Part shown: positions 37,649 to 52,223 of the stretch, one piece after another
Layout: each line of letters opens with the position of its first letter
Numbering within the stretch: position 1 is the stretch's first letter
Assembly (NCBI GenBank): GCA_016776605.1
Contig: JADHTB010000018.1
Location: 17,960 to 81,959, forward strand
From: Alphaproteobacteria bacterium
Lineage (GTDB): Bacteria; Pseudomonadota; Alphaproteobacteria; GCA-2731375
Direction of reading: 5' to 3'
Length of the DNA: 64,000 bases
Program-made: the position numbers and the translations under genes
The notes under the pieces: model-generated
What the model was told of the DNA's origin: nothing
The model's input: only the letters and a program-made list of their open reading frames with translations
Databases searched by the model: none

Positions 37649-38968
37649 CTACAGCAACATGGTCATGGGGTCTTCGATCAAGCCCCTGAAAGCCGCCAGG
37701 AACCGTGCCCCGATGGCGCCATCCACGGCGCGGTGATCGACGGACAGGGTGACGGACATGACGAAGGCGATGGCCAGGGCGCCATCTTTGACGACGGGCC
37801 TCTGCTCGCCCGCGCCAACGGCCAGAATGCAGGCTTGCGGTATGTTGATGACCGCGTCGAATTGCTTGACCCCGTACATGCCCAGATTAGAGATGGAGAA
37901 GCTGCCGCCCTGATATTCTTCGGGCATCAGCTTGCCGGCATTGGCTTTTTCCGCCAATTCGCGCATCTCCCTGGAGATGGCTTCCAGGCCCTTGCCGTTA
38001 GCGTTGCGGATGACAGGCGTGATCAAGCCCCGTTCGGAAGCCACGGCGACGGAAATATCGGCCGATTTAAAGCGCCTGACGCCCTCAACGCCATAGCAGA
38101 CGTTGGCATCCGGCACCTTCATCAAGGCCACGGCAGCGGCCTTGATGACCAGATCGTTGACAGATAATTTAAAAGCGCCGTCCGCCCGCGCGTTCAGGTC
38201 CTTGCGCAGGGCCAACAGCGCATCCAGCTCGCAATCCATGGTCAGATAGAAATGCGGTGCCTCGCGTTTGGCCTCGCTCATACGCCTCGCGATGGTCTTG
38301 CGCATTGTGCTCAACGGCTGCAATTCGAATTCACCTTCGAAAGGCGAGGCTCCAACCATCGCTGCCGTGGGCGCGGCTGCGGCGGCTGCCGTGGGTGCGG
38401 CCGTGGCAATTGCAGCGGCAGGTACCGGCGCAGCCGCACCGCCGGCAACAGCCGCTTCAACATCCGCCTTGACGATCCGTCCCCGCGGCCCGCTGCCATT
38501 GATCGCGGCCAGGTCCAGACCGGCCTGGGCCGCCATGCGCCGGGCCAGTGGCGACGCCAGAATGCGTCCGTCACTTGCCGGGGAGGCCGGGGCTGGCGGG
38601 GCAGCCGGAATTAAAGCTGGGGCCGGCGCAACAGGCGCCTCCGGGGCGGCGGCGGCGGTTGCAGGCGCGGCGGGCGCGGCGGGCGCTGGGGCCGGCACCG
38701 CATTATCCAGGGCAGACGCGTCCTCGCCCGCCTCCAGCAAAATCGCGATGGGGGCGTTTACCGCCACCCCCTCGGTCCCTTCGGCCACCAGGATGCGGGC
38801 CAGGACGCCCTCGTCAATGGACTCGACCTCCATGGTTGCCTTGTCGGTCTCGATCTCCGCCAGCATATCGCCGGAATTCACCGCATCGCCCTCTTTCATG
38901 AGCCATTTGGCTAGGGTTCCCTCGGTCATGGTCGGGGATAGGGCGGGCATGGTGATAATAATGGGCAT
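37649..38968 (-). CDS. pdhC: Pyruvate dehydrogenase E2, dihydrolipoamide acetyltransferase
   Basis: Core of the pyruvate dehydrogenase complex, moving acetyl groups from lipoamide to CoA. The 439-residue chain has one lipoyl domain (1-80) with the modified lysine K43 in [13 protein letters not shown]. An alanine-proline linker leads to the peripheral-subunit-binding domain ([18 protein letters not shown] ... [11 protein letters not shown]), then a second Ala-rich linker and the catalytic domain ending with [17 protein letters not shown], holding the active-site histidine and aspartate. Length and layout are typical for alphaproteobacteria. Confidence 0.96.
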   Translation of the reverse strand: MPIIITMPALSPTMTEGTLAKWLMKEGDAVNSGDMLAEIETDKATMEVESIDEGVLARILVAEGTEGVAVNAPIAILLEAGEDASALDNAVPAPAPAAPAAPATAAAAPEAPVAPAPALIPAAPPAPASPASDGRILASPLARRMAAQAGLDLAAINGSGPRGRIVKADVEAAVAGGAAAPVPAAAIATAAPTAAAAAAPTAAMVGASPFEGEFELQPLSTMRKTIARRMSEAKREAPHFYLTMDCELDALLALRKDLNARADGAFKLSVNDLVIKAAAVALMKVPDANVCYGVEGVRRFKSADISVAVASERGLITPVIRNANGKGLEAISREMRELAEKANAGKLMPEEYQGGSFSISNLGMYGVKQFDAVINIPQACILAVGAGEQRPVVKDGALAIAFVMSVTLSVDHRAVDGAIGARFLAAFRGLIEDPMTMLL

Positions 38969-39013
38969 GGCTCGATTTCCCGTGGTTTGGTAATGTCTTA
39001 AAATCTCATCTCG

Positions 39014-40396
39014 CTAGCGGTAACAGACGGCCTTGGCCGCCTTGGCAATATCGGCGGCGTTCGGCACGGCCATTTTTTCCAGATTTGCGGCGTAGGGCAT
39101 GGGTACATCCGCCCCGCCAATGCGGGCAACCGGCGCATCCAGATCATCGAAGGCCTGCTCCATCAGGCTGGCGGATAATTCCGCGCCAATGCCGCAGGCC
39201 AGCCAACCTTCCTCCACCGTTACACAGCGATTGGTTTTGCGTACGGATTGCAGCACGGTCGGTAAATCCAGCGGGCGGACGGAACGCAGATCAATCACCT
39301 CCGCCTCGATACCTTCCGCCGCCAACAGATCAGCCGCTTCAAGGGCCCAGCCGACGGAAATGGAGAACGCAACGATGGTGACATCCCGGCCCGTCCGCGC
39401 CACCCGCGCCTTGCCGATGGGTACCGTGAAATCGTCCAGCACCGGCACTTCGAATGATTGGCCGTACATCAATTCGTTCTCCAGGAAAATCACCGGATTG
39501 GGATCGCGGATCGCACTTTTCAACAGGCCCTTGGCATCGGCGGCAGAATAGGGCGAGACCACTTTCAGGCCTGGACAATGAGCATACCACGAGGCATAGC
39601 ATTGGGAATGTTGGGCCGCCACGCGCGAGGCGATGCCATTGGCGCCGCGAAAGACGATGGGACAGCCCATCTGGCCGCCCGACATATACCGTGTCTTGGC
39701 CGCCGAATTGATGATCTGGTCGATCGCCTGCATGGCAAAGTTGAAGGTCATGAATTCGACAATGGGCCGCAGACCAGAAAAGGCCGCGCCGACGCCCAAG
39801 CCGGTGAAGCCGTGTTCGGTAATCGGCGTATCGATCACCCGCCTGGCCCCGAATTCCTGCAACAGGCCCTGGCTGATTTTATAGGCGCCCTGATATTCGG
39901 CGACTTCCTCGCCCATCAGAAAGACATCCTCATTGCCGCGCATTTCTTCCGCCATGGCATCACGCAGGGCATCCCGCACGGTCATGACGGCCATCTCTGT
40001 ACCAGCCGGCCAATCGGCTTCGGCGGTAACATCCGCAGCCATGGCAGTCGCCTGCGTTGGCGCTGGCGCTGGTTCGGGTTCTGGCGCAGCGACGGGCGCT
40101 GGGCTTGCCGCAGCCGCGCCATCTGGGGCCGCGTCAAGGTTTGTTGCGTCCTCGCCCTCCAGCAACAGGATTGCAATGGGGGTATTCACGGCGACGTTCT
40201 CGGTGCCGGCGGGAATTAAAATCCTGCCCAGCACGCCTTCGTCAATCGCCTCGACCTCCATGGTGGCCTTGTCTGTTTCGATTTCCGCGATCATGTCGCC
40301 CGGCGCGACGCTTTCGCCTTCGGTCACCAGCCAGTTAGCCACGGTGCCTTCCGTCATGGTGGGGGAAAGGGCTGGCATGGTAATAGTAATGGGCAT
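39014..40396 (-). CDS. pdhB: Pyruvate dehydrogenase E1 beta subunit with N-terminal lipoyl domain
   Basis: Second half of the thiamine-dependent E1. ATG 40396 ([17 protein letters not shown]) gives 460 residues and has GGAGG inside the end of pdhA; a longer frame lies inside pdhA. Residues 1-78 are a lipoyl domain with K43 ([13 protein letters not shown]), nearly the same as that of PdhC, and an Ala/Pro linker follows. The E1-beta fold spans about 135-460 with [31 protein letters not shown] and [17 protein letters not shown]. The extra lipoyl domain is a known alphaproteobacterial trait. Two bp separate it from the pdhA stop. Confidence 0.95.
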   Translation of the reverse strand: MPITITMPALSPTMTEGTVANWLVTEGESVAPGDMIAEIETDKATMEVEAIDEGVLGRILIPAGTENVAVNTPIAILLLEGEDATNLDAAPDGAAAASPAPVAAPEPEPAPAPTQATAMAADVTAEADWPAGTEMAVMTVRDALRDAMAEEMRGNEDVFLMGEEVAEYQGAYKISQGLLQEFGARRVIDTPITEHGFTGLGVGAAFSGLRPIVEFMTFNFAMQAIDQIINSAAKTRYMSGGQMGCPIVFRGANGIASRVAAQHSQCYASWYAHCPGLKVVSPYSAADAKGLLKSAIRDPNPVIFLENELMYGQSFEVPVLDDFTVPIGKARVARTGRDVTIVAFSISVGWALEAADLLAAEGIEAEVIDLRSVRPLDLPTVLQSVRKTNRCVTVEEGWLACGIGAELSASLMEQAFDDLDAPVARIGGADVPMPYAANLEKMAVPNAADIAKAAKAVCYR

Positions 40397-40398
40397 GC

Positions 40399-41484
40399 CT
40401 AAACCTCCACCAAAATATCCGTATACAGCTCCGCCGCATCCGGCTCGGGGCTGTTTTGCGCGAACTCTGCCGCCTCCGTGACGATCTCCTTGACCTCCCG
40501 GTCCAGGACCTTCAAGGCGGCCTCGTCGGCACACCCGGCGGCAAGGATGCCGGCGCGCAGATGATCGATGGGGTCGCGTTCGGCCCGGACCCGCTGCACC
40601 TCTTCCTTGGTGCGGTATTTCGCCGGGTCGGACATGGAATGGCCACGGTAGCGGTAGGTCTTCATTTCCAACAGGATCGGGCCCTTGCCGTCGCGGACAT
40701 GGCTGACCGCTTCGTCACCGGCGGCTTTCACCGCCAGGACGTCCATGCCGTCGACCTGAACGCCAGGAATGCCCAGGCTTTCGCCACGGCTGTACAGCTC
40801 GGTCTGGGCCGAGGCCCGGCCCACGGACGTTCCCATGGCATATTGATTGTTCTCGACAATGTAGATCACCGGCAATTGCCACAGCGCCGCCATGTTGAAG
40901 GATTCATAGACCTGGCCCTGGTTGGCCGAACCATCGCCAAAATAGGTCAGGGAAAGCCGGTCATTGCCACGGTATTTATGGGCAAAAGCCAGGCCGGTAC
41001 CGATGGGCACCTGGGCCCCCACGATGCCATGCCCGCCATAAAAGTTCTTCTCCTTGCTGAACATATGCATGGAGCCGCCCTTGCCCTTGGAATAGCCGCC
41101 GATACGCCCGGTCAGTTCCGCCATCACGCCCTTGGCGTCCATGCCGCAGGCCAGCATATGGCCGTGGTCCCGGTACGAAGTCAGCAGGGTATCGCCCTCC
41201 CCAATCGCCGCCTGCATGCCGACCACGACGGCTTCCTGTCCGATATAGAGATGGCAGAAACCGCCGATCAGGCCCATGCCGTACATTTGCCCGGCCTTTT
41301 CCTCGAACCGGCGGATCAACAGCATTTGCCGGTAATGGCCCAGAACTTCATCTGCATTGGCGTTGCTAACAACGGAGGGTGCCGGCGCCTTGCGCCTGCG
41401 TACGGTTTTTTTTGCCGCCTTGGAACCTGAAACCTTGGCCCCCAAAACCTTGGAACCCGAAACCTTACCTGCAGCTTTCGCCAT
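40399..41484 (-). CDS. pdhA: Pyruvate dehydrogenase E1 alpha subunit
   Basis: Binds thiamine diphosphate and decarboxylates pyruvate. The 361-residue chain has the ThDP motif beginning [15 protein letters not shown] and ending VENN, and the conserved regulatory-loop-like [19 protein letters not shown]. The first 40 residues are a low-complexity, basic segment with repeated KVSGSK/KVLGAK units, encoded by short direct DNA repeats. Such lysine/alanine-rich N-termini occur in the class but vary. It is the first gene of pdhABC-lpd-lipA-coq10. A 10-bp-arm inverted repeat lies 28 bp upstream of its start. Confidence 0.95.
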   Translation of the reverse strand: MAKAAGKVSGSKVLGAKVSGSKAAKKTVRRRKAPAPSVVSNANADEVLGHYRQMLLIRRFEEKAGQMYGMGLIGGFCHLYIGQEAVVVGMQAAIGEGDTLLTSYRDHGHMLACGMDAKGVMAELTGRIGGYSKGKGGSMHMFSKEKNFYGGHGIVGAQVPIGTGLAFAHKYRGNDRLSLTYFGDGSANQGQVYESFNMAALWQLPVIYIVENNQYAMGTSVGRASAQTELYSRGESLGIPGVQVDGMDVLAVKAAGDEAVSHVRDGKGPILLEMKTYRYRGHSMSDPAKYRTKEEVQRVRAERDPIDHLRAGILAAGCADEAALKVLDREVKEIVTEAAEFAQNSPEPDAAELYTDILVEV

Positions 41485-41511
41485 GACAGCCCCGTTCGCG
41501 ATTGATGCCCA

Positions 41512-41542
41512 TTGACGCTTCCCGACATGATTGAAGCGTCAA
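41512..41542. promoter_or_regulatory. Perfect 10-bp inverted repeat upstream of pdhA
   Basis: TTGACGCTTC (41512-41521) and GAAGCGTCAA (41533-41542) are perfect complements separated by 11 bases, located 28-58 bp before the pdhA start on the minus strand. Position and symmetry suit an operator for a dimeric regulator of the pdh operon. A hairpin in the mRNA leader is the alternative. No regulator gene lies next to it. Confidence 0.5.
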
Positions 41543-41682
41543 AACTCATTGTAATACAAGGAGATTTTGCAAGTTAACTGAATAATGATTAATTCGTTCT
41601 TAAGGCATCGGAGATGGCTGCGGCAGGCAACCTGTTGGCGCGCAAACCTTATCGGGCCCGCGCGATCGGGCCTGCGAGAATC

Positions 41683-41994
41683 CTAGCGGTTATAGATCAC
41701 CACGTCGTCAGGGTGGGCCAGGCCCAGGATTTGACGGGCTTGTTCGTCCAGCATATCGCGGTCCAGGTTTTCCGGCCGCAACAGAACAACCCGGCGGGCC
41801 AGCACCTGCCGGATTTCATTGCTTTCCTGCAATGCCATTTCGGTCCGCTCTAAATTCGCGCTGAGACGTAGATAAGCGATGACGCCACGGTCGCCCTGTA
41901 CCGTGTGATAGCCAAAATAAAGCAACGCGCAAAAACCCAGGCAAGGCGTGACAGCCCTGCGTAGACTACGTCGCATATCGTATAAATGTCCCAT
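41683..41994 (-). CDS. ftsB: FtsB/DivIC-type septum formation initiator
   Basis: Small bitopic division protein that with FtsL and FtsQ activates septal peptidoglycan synthesis. The 103-residue chain has one membrane segment (about 15-32, AVTPCLGFCALLYFGYHTV) and a short periplasmic coiled coil (ANLERTEMALQESNEIRQVLARRV). The C-terminal motif LDRDMLDEQARQILGLAHPDDVVIY is conserved in the alphaproteobacterial family. The start could also be ATG 41976 (MRRSLRRAV). The gene commonly lies between eno and pdhA in the class, as it does here apart from the two inserted SDR genes. The 198 bp to pdhA hold the inverted repeat. Confidence 0.85.
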   Translation of the reverse strand: MGHLYDMRRSLRRAVTPCLGFCALLYFGYHTVQGDRGVIAYLRLSANLERTEMALQESNEIRQVLARRVVLLRPENLDRDMLDEQARQILGLAHPDDVVIYNR

Positions 41995-42174
41995 CTCAGT
42001 TGGACCGAATCACATAACGCGAATCGGATCAAGACAAAAAACACAGATTATTCAATATGTTATGAAAGATTCTGAAATGATCACCTTATGTTCACGCTTT
42101 GATTCACAAAAATGAAGGAGCACCTGCGCGGCAACGAACATTTTGCTAAGATCATGCCAATAATTTCAAACCCC

Positions 42175-42274
42175 AAGCACATTTGAATAAAATGTGCTCG
42201 GATTCTTTATGGAAGAGCAATTGAACCAATCACCTAAGTCGCGTTAGCGACTCCGGTTAATTGAAAATTTCTCT
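42175..42274. repeat. Complete 100-bp palindromic element
   Basis: Best-preserved single copy. A 25-nt hairpin lies at 42175-42199 (AGCACATTT, GAATA, AAATGTGCT core), then a 14-nt spacer, then a 61-nt module at 42214-42274. The module begins AGAGCAATTGAACCAATCAC, has a GTCGC-GTTA-GCGAC core hairpin and ends AATTGAAAATTTCTCT. It directly abuts the region carrying the SDR ribosome binding site (the SDR start is at 42293). It fills the ftsB-SDR gap together with about 180 bp of unremarkable A/T-richer sequence upstream (41995-42174). Confidence 0.88.
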
Positions 42275-42292
42275 ATGTGGGGAGAGCGTGCA

Positions 42293-43048
42293 ATGGCCAG
42301 TCATCAGATCGATATGGGCGGCAAGGTGGTGTTGATTACCGGGGGCAGCCGGGGTTTGGGCCGGGCCATGGCATTGGGCTTCGCCACGGCGGGGGCGGAT
42401 CTGATCATTACCTCGCGCAAGATCGAGTCGTGCCAGGCCACGGCGGCGGAGATCGAGGCCATGGGGCGCCAGGCCATGGCGCACGCCTGTCATGTGGGTC
42501 ATTGGGACCAGGTCGATGCCCTGGTGGAGGCGGCGTACGGGCGTTTTGGCCGGGTCGATGTACTGATCAACAATGCGGGCATGTCGCCACACTATAATTC
42601 GCCGGCGGAAATCAGCGAAGAATTATACGACAAGGTCCTGGACGTGAACCTGAAGGGCGCCTTCCGTCTATGCGCCAATGTGGGCCAGCGTATGGTGGAC
42701 GGCAATGGCGGCGCCATCATCAACGTCTCTTCCACCGCCGCGATCCGCCCGACAAAGGATGTCATTACCTACGCCGCCGCCAAGGCCGGGGTGAACGCCA
42801 TGACCGAAGCCTTCGCCGATGCCTACGGCCCCAAGGTGCGGGTCAACTGCATCATGCCCGGCCCTTTCCTAACCGACATTTCCAAAGCCTGGGACATGGA
42901 GGCCTTCAACGCCCGGGCCCGGACCAACATCGCCATGCAGCGCGGTGGCGAGGCGGACGAAGTCGCCGCCGCCGCGCTCTATCTGGCCTCGGATGGCGCC
43001 AGCTACACCACCGGCGCCATACTCAAAATCGACGGTGGCTCCAAATAG
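42293..43048 (+). CDS. Classical short-chain dehydrogenase/reductase
   Basis: NAD(P)-dependent oxidoreductase of 251 residues. ATG 42293 is taken because GGGGAGAG lies 7-14 nt upstream; an ATG at 42275 is at the border of the repeat. Motifs: cofactor-binding LITGGSRGLGRAMALG, INNAG, catalytic serine in IINVSSTAA and Tyr-Lys in TYAAAKAG, then the C-terminal GAILKIDGGSK typical of FabG-like SDRs. The substrate is unknown. It is inserted between ftsB and eno, where other alphaproteobacteria have no such gene, and is convergent with the next SDR gene. Confidence 0.88.
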   Translation: MASHQIDMGGKVVLITGGSRGLGRAMALGFATAGADLIITSRKIESCQATAAEIEAMGRQAMAHACHVGHWDQVDALVEAAYGRFGRVDVLINNAGMSPHYNSPAEISEELYDKVLDVNLKGAFRLCANVGQRMVDGNGGAIINVSSTAAIRPTKDVITYAAAKAGVNAMTEAFADAYGPKVRVNCIMPGPFLTDISKAWDMEAFNARARTNIAMQRGGEADEVAAAALYLASDGASYTTGAILKIDGGSK

Positions 43049-43073
43049 CGCTGTGTCCGGGTCATTGCCCCCG

Positions 43074-45917
<2,844 letters not shown>

Positions 45918-45921
45918 ATTA

Positions 45922-48019
<2,098 letters not shown>

Positions 48020-48219
48020 ATCTGTACCCGCTGGATGGCTTTCCGGGAGGCGCCGAGGGGGCCGCACCATGGGCCTTCATCGCCAACGCCATATATAAGC
48101 GCGCCGGCCTGTATAACGAGGAGGGCTTTTACACCATCGTTATCAAACTGCCAACCTTCTCGTTCAGGGGCGGAATTGTGTTAGCATCAGCCAAAGCATT
48201 TCGTTTTGGAGGATCTGAC

Positions 48220-49791
48220 ATGACCCAGGCCAGCCACGCCCCAATTATCGCCCCAACCGCCGGGCCTATTATCGAGATTGAAAGCGGTCGAATTCAAGGC
48301 GCAAGCGGGTCCGGCGTCGATTGTTTCAAGAATATTCCGTTCGCGGCGGATACCGGCGGGTCCGGCCGCTTTCGCCCGCCCCTCCCCGTCGCGCCGTGGC
48401 AGGGCATTCGCCCCACCGTCGCGTTTGGCCCCAGGGCACCGCAGGACCCGAACCGCGTCGATCAGTTGAAGGGAGGTGACGAGCCGCCCATATCCGAGGA
48501 TTGCCTGAACCTGAATATCTGGCGACCCAGCGGACCGGCAAGCGGGATGGCTGTCATGGTTTATATCCATGGCGGCGGGTTTTCCTATGGCAGCGCCAAT
48601 CATATTGGCCACGACGGCGGCGTCCTGGCCAGGCGCGGCGCCATGGTGGTGGTCAGTATCAATTACCGCCTGGGTGTCCTGGGACTGCTGTCGCATCCCT
48701 GCCTGCGGGATGCCGATACCGGATACGACGGTAACTGGGGCTTTTTGGATCAGATTGCCGCATTGCAATGGGTCAACCGCAATATCGCTCAATTCGGTGG
48801 CGATCCGGACAATGTGACGATCGTAGGCCTGTCCGCGGGGGGCGGCAGCGTGGCGGCCCATTGCATCTGTCCTACTTCGCGCCCCTTGTTCCGCCGCGCC
48901 GTGGTGCAAAGCTCTTCGCCGTTGCCGACGCCGCGCGCCGATCATGCCGCCGCGGCGGAAATCCTGCTTGCCGAACTGGGGGTCAAGGCGGACCTTGCCG
49001 CACTGCAAGCCGTGGATGGCAGCCGGATACAAGCGGCGCAAGCGGGCTGGACGGCCCGGCTGCAGAACGGCCGCACGGCGCCCCGGCCCATGCTGGACGG
49101 CGAATTGCTGCCATACTGGCCGAGCGAAGCCATGGCGGCCGGCCTGATGGATGGCCTGGACCTGATGGTTAGCCACACCCGGGATGAAGCCACGGTCTTC
49201 GCCATGGCCATGGCGCCCGACGTCATTCCCCGCAGCGATGAACATTTGCAGCAATTTCTAGCCAAGGTGGGCCTGGACGGCGATGCCATGATCCCCGCCT
49301 ACCGCGCCGCCCGCCAGGCCCGTGGCGAGTCGGACGATGCCTGGGCGATATGGATTGCCTTGCAGACCGACCGCCTGATCCGGGTGCCATCCGTGAACTT
49401 CCTGGCCGAGCATGCCCAACGGGGCAACAACGCCTGGGCCTGCCTGGTCACGCGTGAGTGTGAATGGATGCCGCCCGTGCCCGGCGACCGCGCCTTGGGC
49501 GCCTGCCACGTCATCGACCTGCCGTTCATGTTCGGCAGCCATCACGTCACCCCGGAACTGCAACGCCTGGCCGGCGGCGCCCCCGGCGCCGACGAACTGG
49601 CGGAAACCATTCAGGACGCCTACATCGCCTTCATCCATACCGGCCGCCCGGTCACGGAAAAGCTATCGGACTGGCAGCCCTACGATGGGGAACGGCGCAG
49701 CACTATGCAGTTGGGAGCCGACTTGGTGCCCGTGGATGACCCCATGGGGACGGAGCGGCAGCTAATGACGGAGGCGCTAGCGAAAGGTTAA
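48220..49791 (+). CDS. Type-B carboxylesterase
   Basis: Alpha/beta-hydrolase of the cholinesterase-like family, 523 residues, starting at ATG 48220 with TTTGGAGGATCT upstream; the longer GTG frame is rejected. Features: SEDCLNLNIWRP, the oxyanion hole VMVYIHGGGFSYGSAN, and nucleophile serine in VTIVGLSAGGGSVAAH (GLSAG instead of the commoner GESAG). The acid residue is probably in SHTRDEATVFAMA and histidine in GACHVIDLPFMFG. No signal peptide, so cytoplasmic. It converges with nthB (2 bp). It may act on esters in the same catabolic context as the nitrile hydratase; that link is inference. Confidence 0.88.
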   Translation: MTQASHAPIIAPTAGPIIEIESGRIQGASGSGVDCFKNIPFAADTGGSGRFRPPLPVAPWQGIRPTVAFGPRAPQDPNRVDQLKGGDEPPISEDCLNLNIWRPSGPASGMAVMVYIHGGGFSYGSANHIGHDGGVLARRGAMVVVSINYRLGVLGLLSHPCLRDADTGYDGNWGFLDQIAALQWVNRNIAQFGGDPDNVTIVGLSAGGGSVAAHCICPTSRPLFRRAVVQSSSPLPTPRADHAAAAEILLAELGVKADLAALQAVDGSRIQAAQAGWTARLQNGRTAPRPMLDGELLPYWPSEAMAAGLMDGLDLMVSHTRDEATVFAMAMAPDVIPRSDEHLQQFLAKVGLDGDAMIPAYRAARQARGESDDAWAIWIALQTDRLIRVPSVNFLAEHAQRGNNAWACLVTRECEWMPPVPGDRALGACHVIDLPFMFGSHHVTPELQRLAGGAPGADELAETIQDAYIAFIHTGRPVTEKLSDWQPYDGERRSTMQLGADLVPVDDPMGTERQLMTEALAKG

Positions 49792-49793
49792 AA

Positions 49794-50462
49794 TTAACCA
49801 GCCGCCGCCTCCAGATGGCCATCCCACAGATCGACGTAGACGCAGTCGTTGGCTTTGGCGGCGTCCCCCCACAACTCTTGGGCCGGGAAACAGACACTGT
49901 AGATGTGTTGCGCTAGCTTGTTACCCTGGGCATTGGCATCGGCGAAGACGAAAACCCCATGATCGCGCTGCACCACACCGCAATGGCCCCGTGTATAGCG
50001 CGGCGCGCGGGTGTGATGGGTAGGGTGATTGTTCAGGACCCGTACGCTCTCGCCAACGGCGAACTTGGCGGCCACCTCGTCAGCCATGCGAAACTGGTCG
50101 CCCCGGCTTAAAACCGCCGCCATCTGGTCTGCCTTTAAGACCCGTGCGGCCAGAGCATCGGGCAGCGCCCCGGCGGACCGCCCGCTGGCCAATTCCCCGG
50201 CGCTGATCAAACCGGTCTGCAGCAGCAGCTTTTCCAGGCCCACCAGCCAGGTCTGGTAATAGCTGTTGGCCAGATATTGCGCCGGCGGCTGATTTTCCCG
50301 GGCGTGGCGGGATATATCGATGTTCCATTTGCCCATGGCGCCGGCGGCAAGGGTCAAGGCCAGAATGCGCCGTTCCCATTCATGATGGAAGACCGGCTCG
50401 TCGACCTCCCATTCAATGGGCCCTAGGCCGTGCATGCCGCCAAGATCGTGCGCGCCGTTCAT
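49794..50462 (-). CDS. nthB: Nitrile hydratase beta subunit
   Basis: Forms the alpha-beta heterodimer that hydrates nitriles to amides. The 222-residue chain begins with the family hallmark [19 protein letters not shown] and has the C-terminal SH3-like barrel ([29 protein letters not shown]). Arginines expected to bond the oxidised cysteines of the alpha subunit lie in [18 protein letters not shown] or nearby. It overlaps nthA by 4 bp. No amidase gene is adjacent; the downstream gene is a convergent carboxylesterase. Confidence 0.94.
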   Translation of the reverse strand: MNGAHDLGGMHGLGPIEWEVDEPVFHHEWERRILALTLAAGAMGKWNIDISRHARENQPPAQYLANSYYQTWLVGLEKLLLQTGLISAGELASGRSAGALPDALAARVLKADQMAAVLSRGDQFRMADEVAAKFAVGESVRVLNNHPTHHTRAPRYTRGHCGVVQRDHGVFVFADANAQGNKLAQHIYSVCFPAQELWGDAAKANDCVYVDLWDGHLEAAAG

Positions 50463-51076
50463 GCCGCACCTGCCCGTTTCGGTGGGGCGACCTTTTCCAC
50501 GCCGATCATTGAATTGCGGGTGACCAGGGCGGCCAGATCTTCCTGGCTCAGCCCTTCGCAGCCAAGGGGCCGTTCAGGGAGCACCAGATAGCGCAGCTCC
50601 GCCGTGCTGTCCCATACCCGTACCGACACCTCGTCCGGCACCTCCGTGCCAAATTCGCGCAGCACCCCGCGGGGGTCAATGACCGCGCGGGACCGGTACG
50701 GCGCTGATTTATACCAAGTGGGCGGCAGCCCCAGGACCGGCCAGGGGTAACAGGAACATAAAGTACAGACGACCAGATTATGGACCTGCGATGTATTCTC
50801 CACCACGTTCATATGCTCGCCCTGACGGCCGTGATAGCCCATCTCGGCAATGGCGGCCGAGGCATCCCGCAACAGCCAGTCCTTGAAGTCCGGCTCGCTC
50901 CAGGCCCGGGCCACGACGCGGGCGCCGTTTTGCGGCCCGATCTTTTCCTCGTAAGTCTGGACAACGGTATCCAACGCCGCCGGATCAACAATGCCCTTCT
51001 CCACCAACAGGGATTCCAGGCTGCGCACCCGCAACTCCGTATCGCTCAAATGGCTATGATCATGGCCTTCGCTCAT
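50459..51076 (-). CDS. nthA: Nitrile hydratase alpha subunit, cobalt-type
   Basis: Metal-binding subunit, 205 residues. The active site is [18 protein letters not shown] with Cys 104, Cys 107, Ser 108 and Cys 109. The Thr after the first Cys and the Tyr after the third are the cobalt-type residues (iron enzymes have Ser and Thr). The N-terminus has a histidine-rich stretch (GHDHSH). [23 protein letters not shown] is conserved downstream. It starts 23 bp after tpiA. The small activator/metallochaperone gene that normally follows nthB (P14K/NhlE type) is not found in this window. Confidence 0.95.
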   Translation of the reverse strand: MSEGHDHSHLSDTELRVRSLESLLVEKGIVDPAALDTVVQTYEEKIGPQNGARVVARAWSEPDFKDWLLRDASAAIAEMGYHGRQGEHMNVVENTSQVHNLVVCTLCSCYPWPVLGLPPTWYKSAPYRSRAVIDPRGVLREFGTEVPDEVSVRVWDSTAELRYLVLPERPLGCEGLSQEDLAALVTRNSMIGVEKVAPPKRAGAA

Positions 51077-51099
51077 GGCAATTCACCCCTTAGCGCCGG

Positions 51100-51861
51100 T
51101 TATATGCAGGTCTTGACGATGGGCCAGAAGTCACCAGCGGTCAATGATGCGCCACCAACCAGGGCGCCGTTCACATTTTCCACCGCCATCAATTCAGCCG
51201 CGTTCGAGGCCTTGACCGAACCGCCGTACAACAGACGCATGCCCAGGCCCTGGTCCTGAAAACGGCCCCGCAACCGTGCCCTGATAAAGGCGTGAACCTG
51301 GGCCACATCATCAACGGTGGGGGTCAGGCCGGTGCCGATGGCCCAGACGGGTTCGTACGCCACGATGGTATTCCTGGCCGTGCAGCCTTTGGCCAGGGAG
51401 TCCGTCAATTGCTTGCCGACGACCGTCAGGGTCTGGCCCCGTTTGCGTTCCCCGTCTGTCTCGCCCACACAGATGATGGCGCGCAAGCCAGCCCGATGGG
51501 CGGCCAAGGCCTTGGCGCGGACCTGCCCGCTGCTCTCGCCATGATCGGCCCGCCGTTCGGAATGGCCGACAATGACATAGCCGCAACCCGCGTCCGCCAA
51601 CATCTCGGCGGATATATCCCCCGTATGGGCGCCACTGGCCGCGGCATGGCAGTCCTGTCCGCCCAGGGCGATGCGGCTGCCTTTTATTGCCATGTGCAAC
51701 GGCGCCAGCAAGGTGCTGGGCGGGCACAGCAGAACGTCGCAGCCGGGCCGGCTTTGCTTGCGCATGCGGGTCGCCAGCTTTTTGGCCTCGCGCAGAGCAG
51801 CGGATTTCAAGCCGTTCATCTTCCAGTTTCCAGCGATCAGGGGGCGAACCTTGGCGGCCAT
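51100..51861 (-). CDS. tpiA: Triosephosphate isomerase
   Basis: Interconverts dihydroxyacetone phosphate and glyceraldehyde 3-phosphate. The 253-residue chain has [12 protein letters not shown] (substrate lysine), the electrophilic histidine in [15 protein letters not shown], the catalytic glutamate in [15 protein letters not shown] and the phosphate-binding [11 protein letters not shown]. In relatives the gene stands alone, divergent from ppiD and close to secG. Here nthA-nthB follow 23 bp later, and the esterase then separates it from secG. Confidence 0.96.
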   Translation of the reverse strand: MAAKVRPLIAGNWKMNGLKSAALREAKKLATRMRKQSRPGCDVLLCPPSTLLAPLHMAIKGSRIALGGQDCHAAASGAHTGDISAEMLADAGCGYVIVGHSERRADHGESSGQVRAKALAAHRAGLRAIICVGETDGERKRGQTLTVVGKQLTDSLAKGCTARNTIVAYEPVWAIGTGLTPTVDDVAQVHAFIRARLRGRFQDQGLGMRLLYGGSVKASNAAELMAVENVNGALVGGASLTAGDFWPIVKTCI

Positions 51862-51971
51862 ATTGGTGTATCCTTATTAAGTGGCGTTGCTGGCCAATAT
51901 GTAACAGATGCCGTGATCCCGCGCCATGCCGCCTACAACTGGGCCACCATAAGTATTGGTGGCGTATCGTT

Positions 51972-52107
51972 ATACCAACCGGCGCTGATAGGAACCTACT
52001 GAGACGCCTTGGGCCAGTTTTCGGGTAGGAGCGTGCACCGACGCGATGTGGTGCATCGTCAGGGGTGCGGACGCATCCAAAAACCGGCCCAAGGCGCCGT
52101 TTGGTAT
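51972..52107. repeat. Structured repeat element with three nested stems (copy 1)
   Basis: Nested inverted repeats in the tpiA/ppiD gap. Outer arms ATACCAACCGGCG (51972-51984) and CGCCGTTTGGTAT (52095-52107), 12 of 13 pairs. Stem P1 at 52005-52021 with 52080-52096 (16 of 17 pairs). P2 GCACC/GGTGC (52035-52039, 52064-52068). P3 CGATG/CATCG with loop TGGTG (52044-52058). Between P1 and P2 is GGGTAGGAGCG. Copy 2 at 63872-64000 keeps the loops and P3 but has different, still complementary P1 and P2. The rest of this 362-bp gap (51862-51971, 52108-52223) shows nothing further. Confidence 0.75.
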
Positions 52108-52223
52108 TACTTGCCCCCGTGGCGTCCGGTTTCTATGATGCCGCGCTGCCCGGTCCGGCCCGGCTTGTCCAGGTCGATCAGGGTGGCACGTTTTGGACAG
52201 ATGATTTGGACCGGAAATAAAGC

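Noticed and set aside
48071..48219. Open frame continuing upstream of the carboxylesterase through the secG/esterase gap
   Set aside because: No start codon beyond a GTG at 48178, and a good ribosome binding site is placed at ATG 48220. The extension is chance openness.
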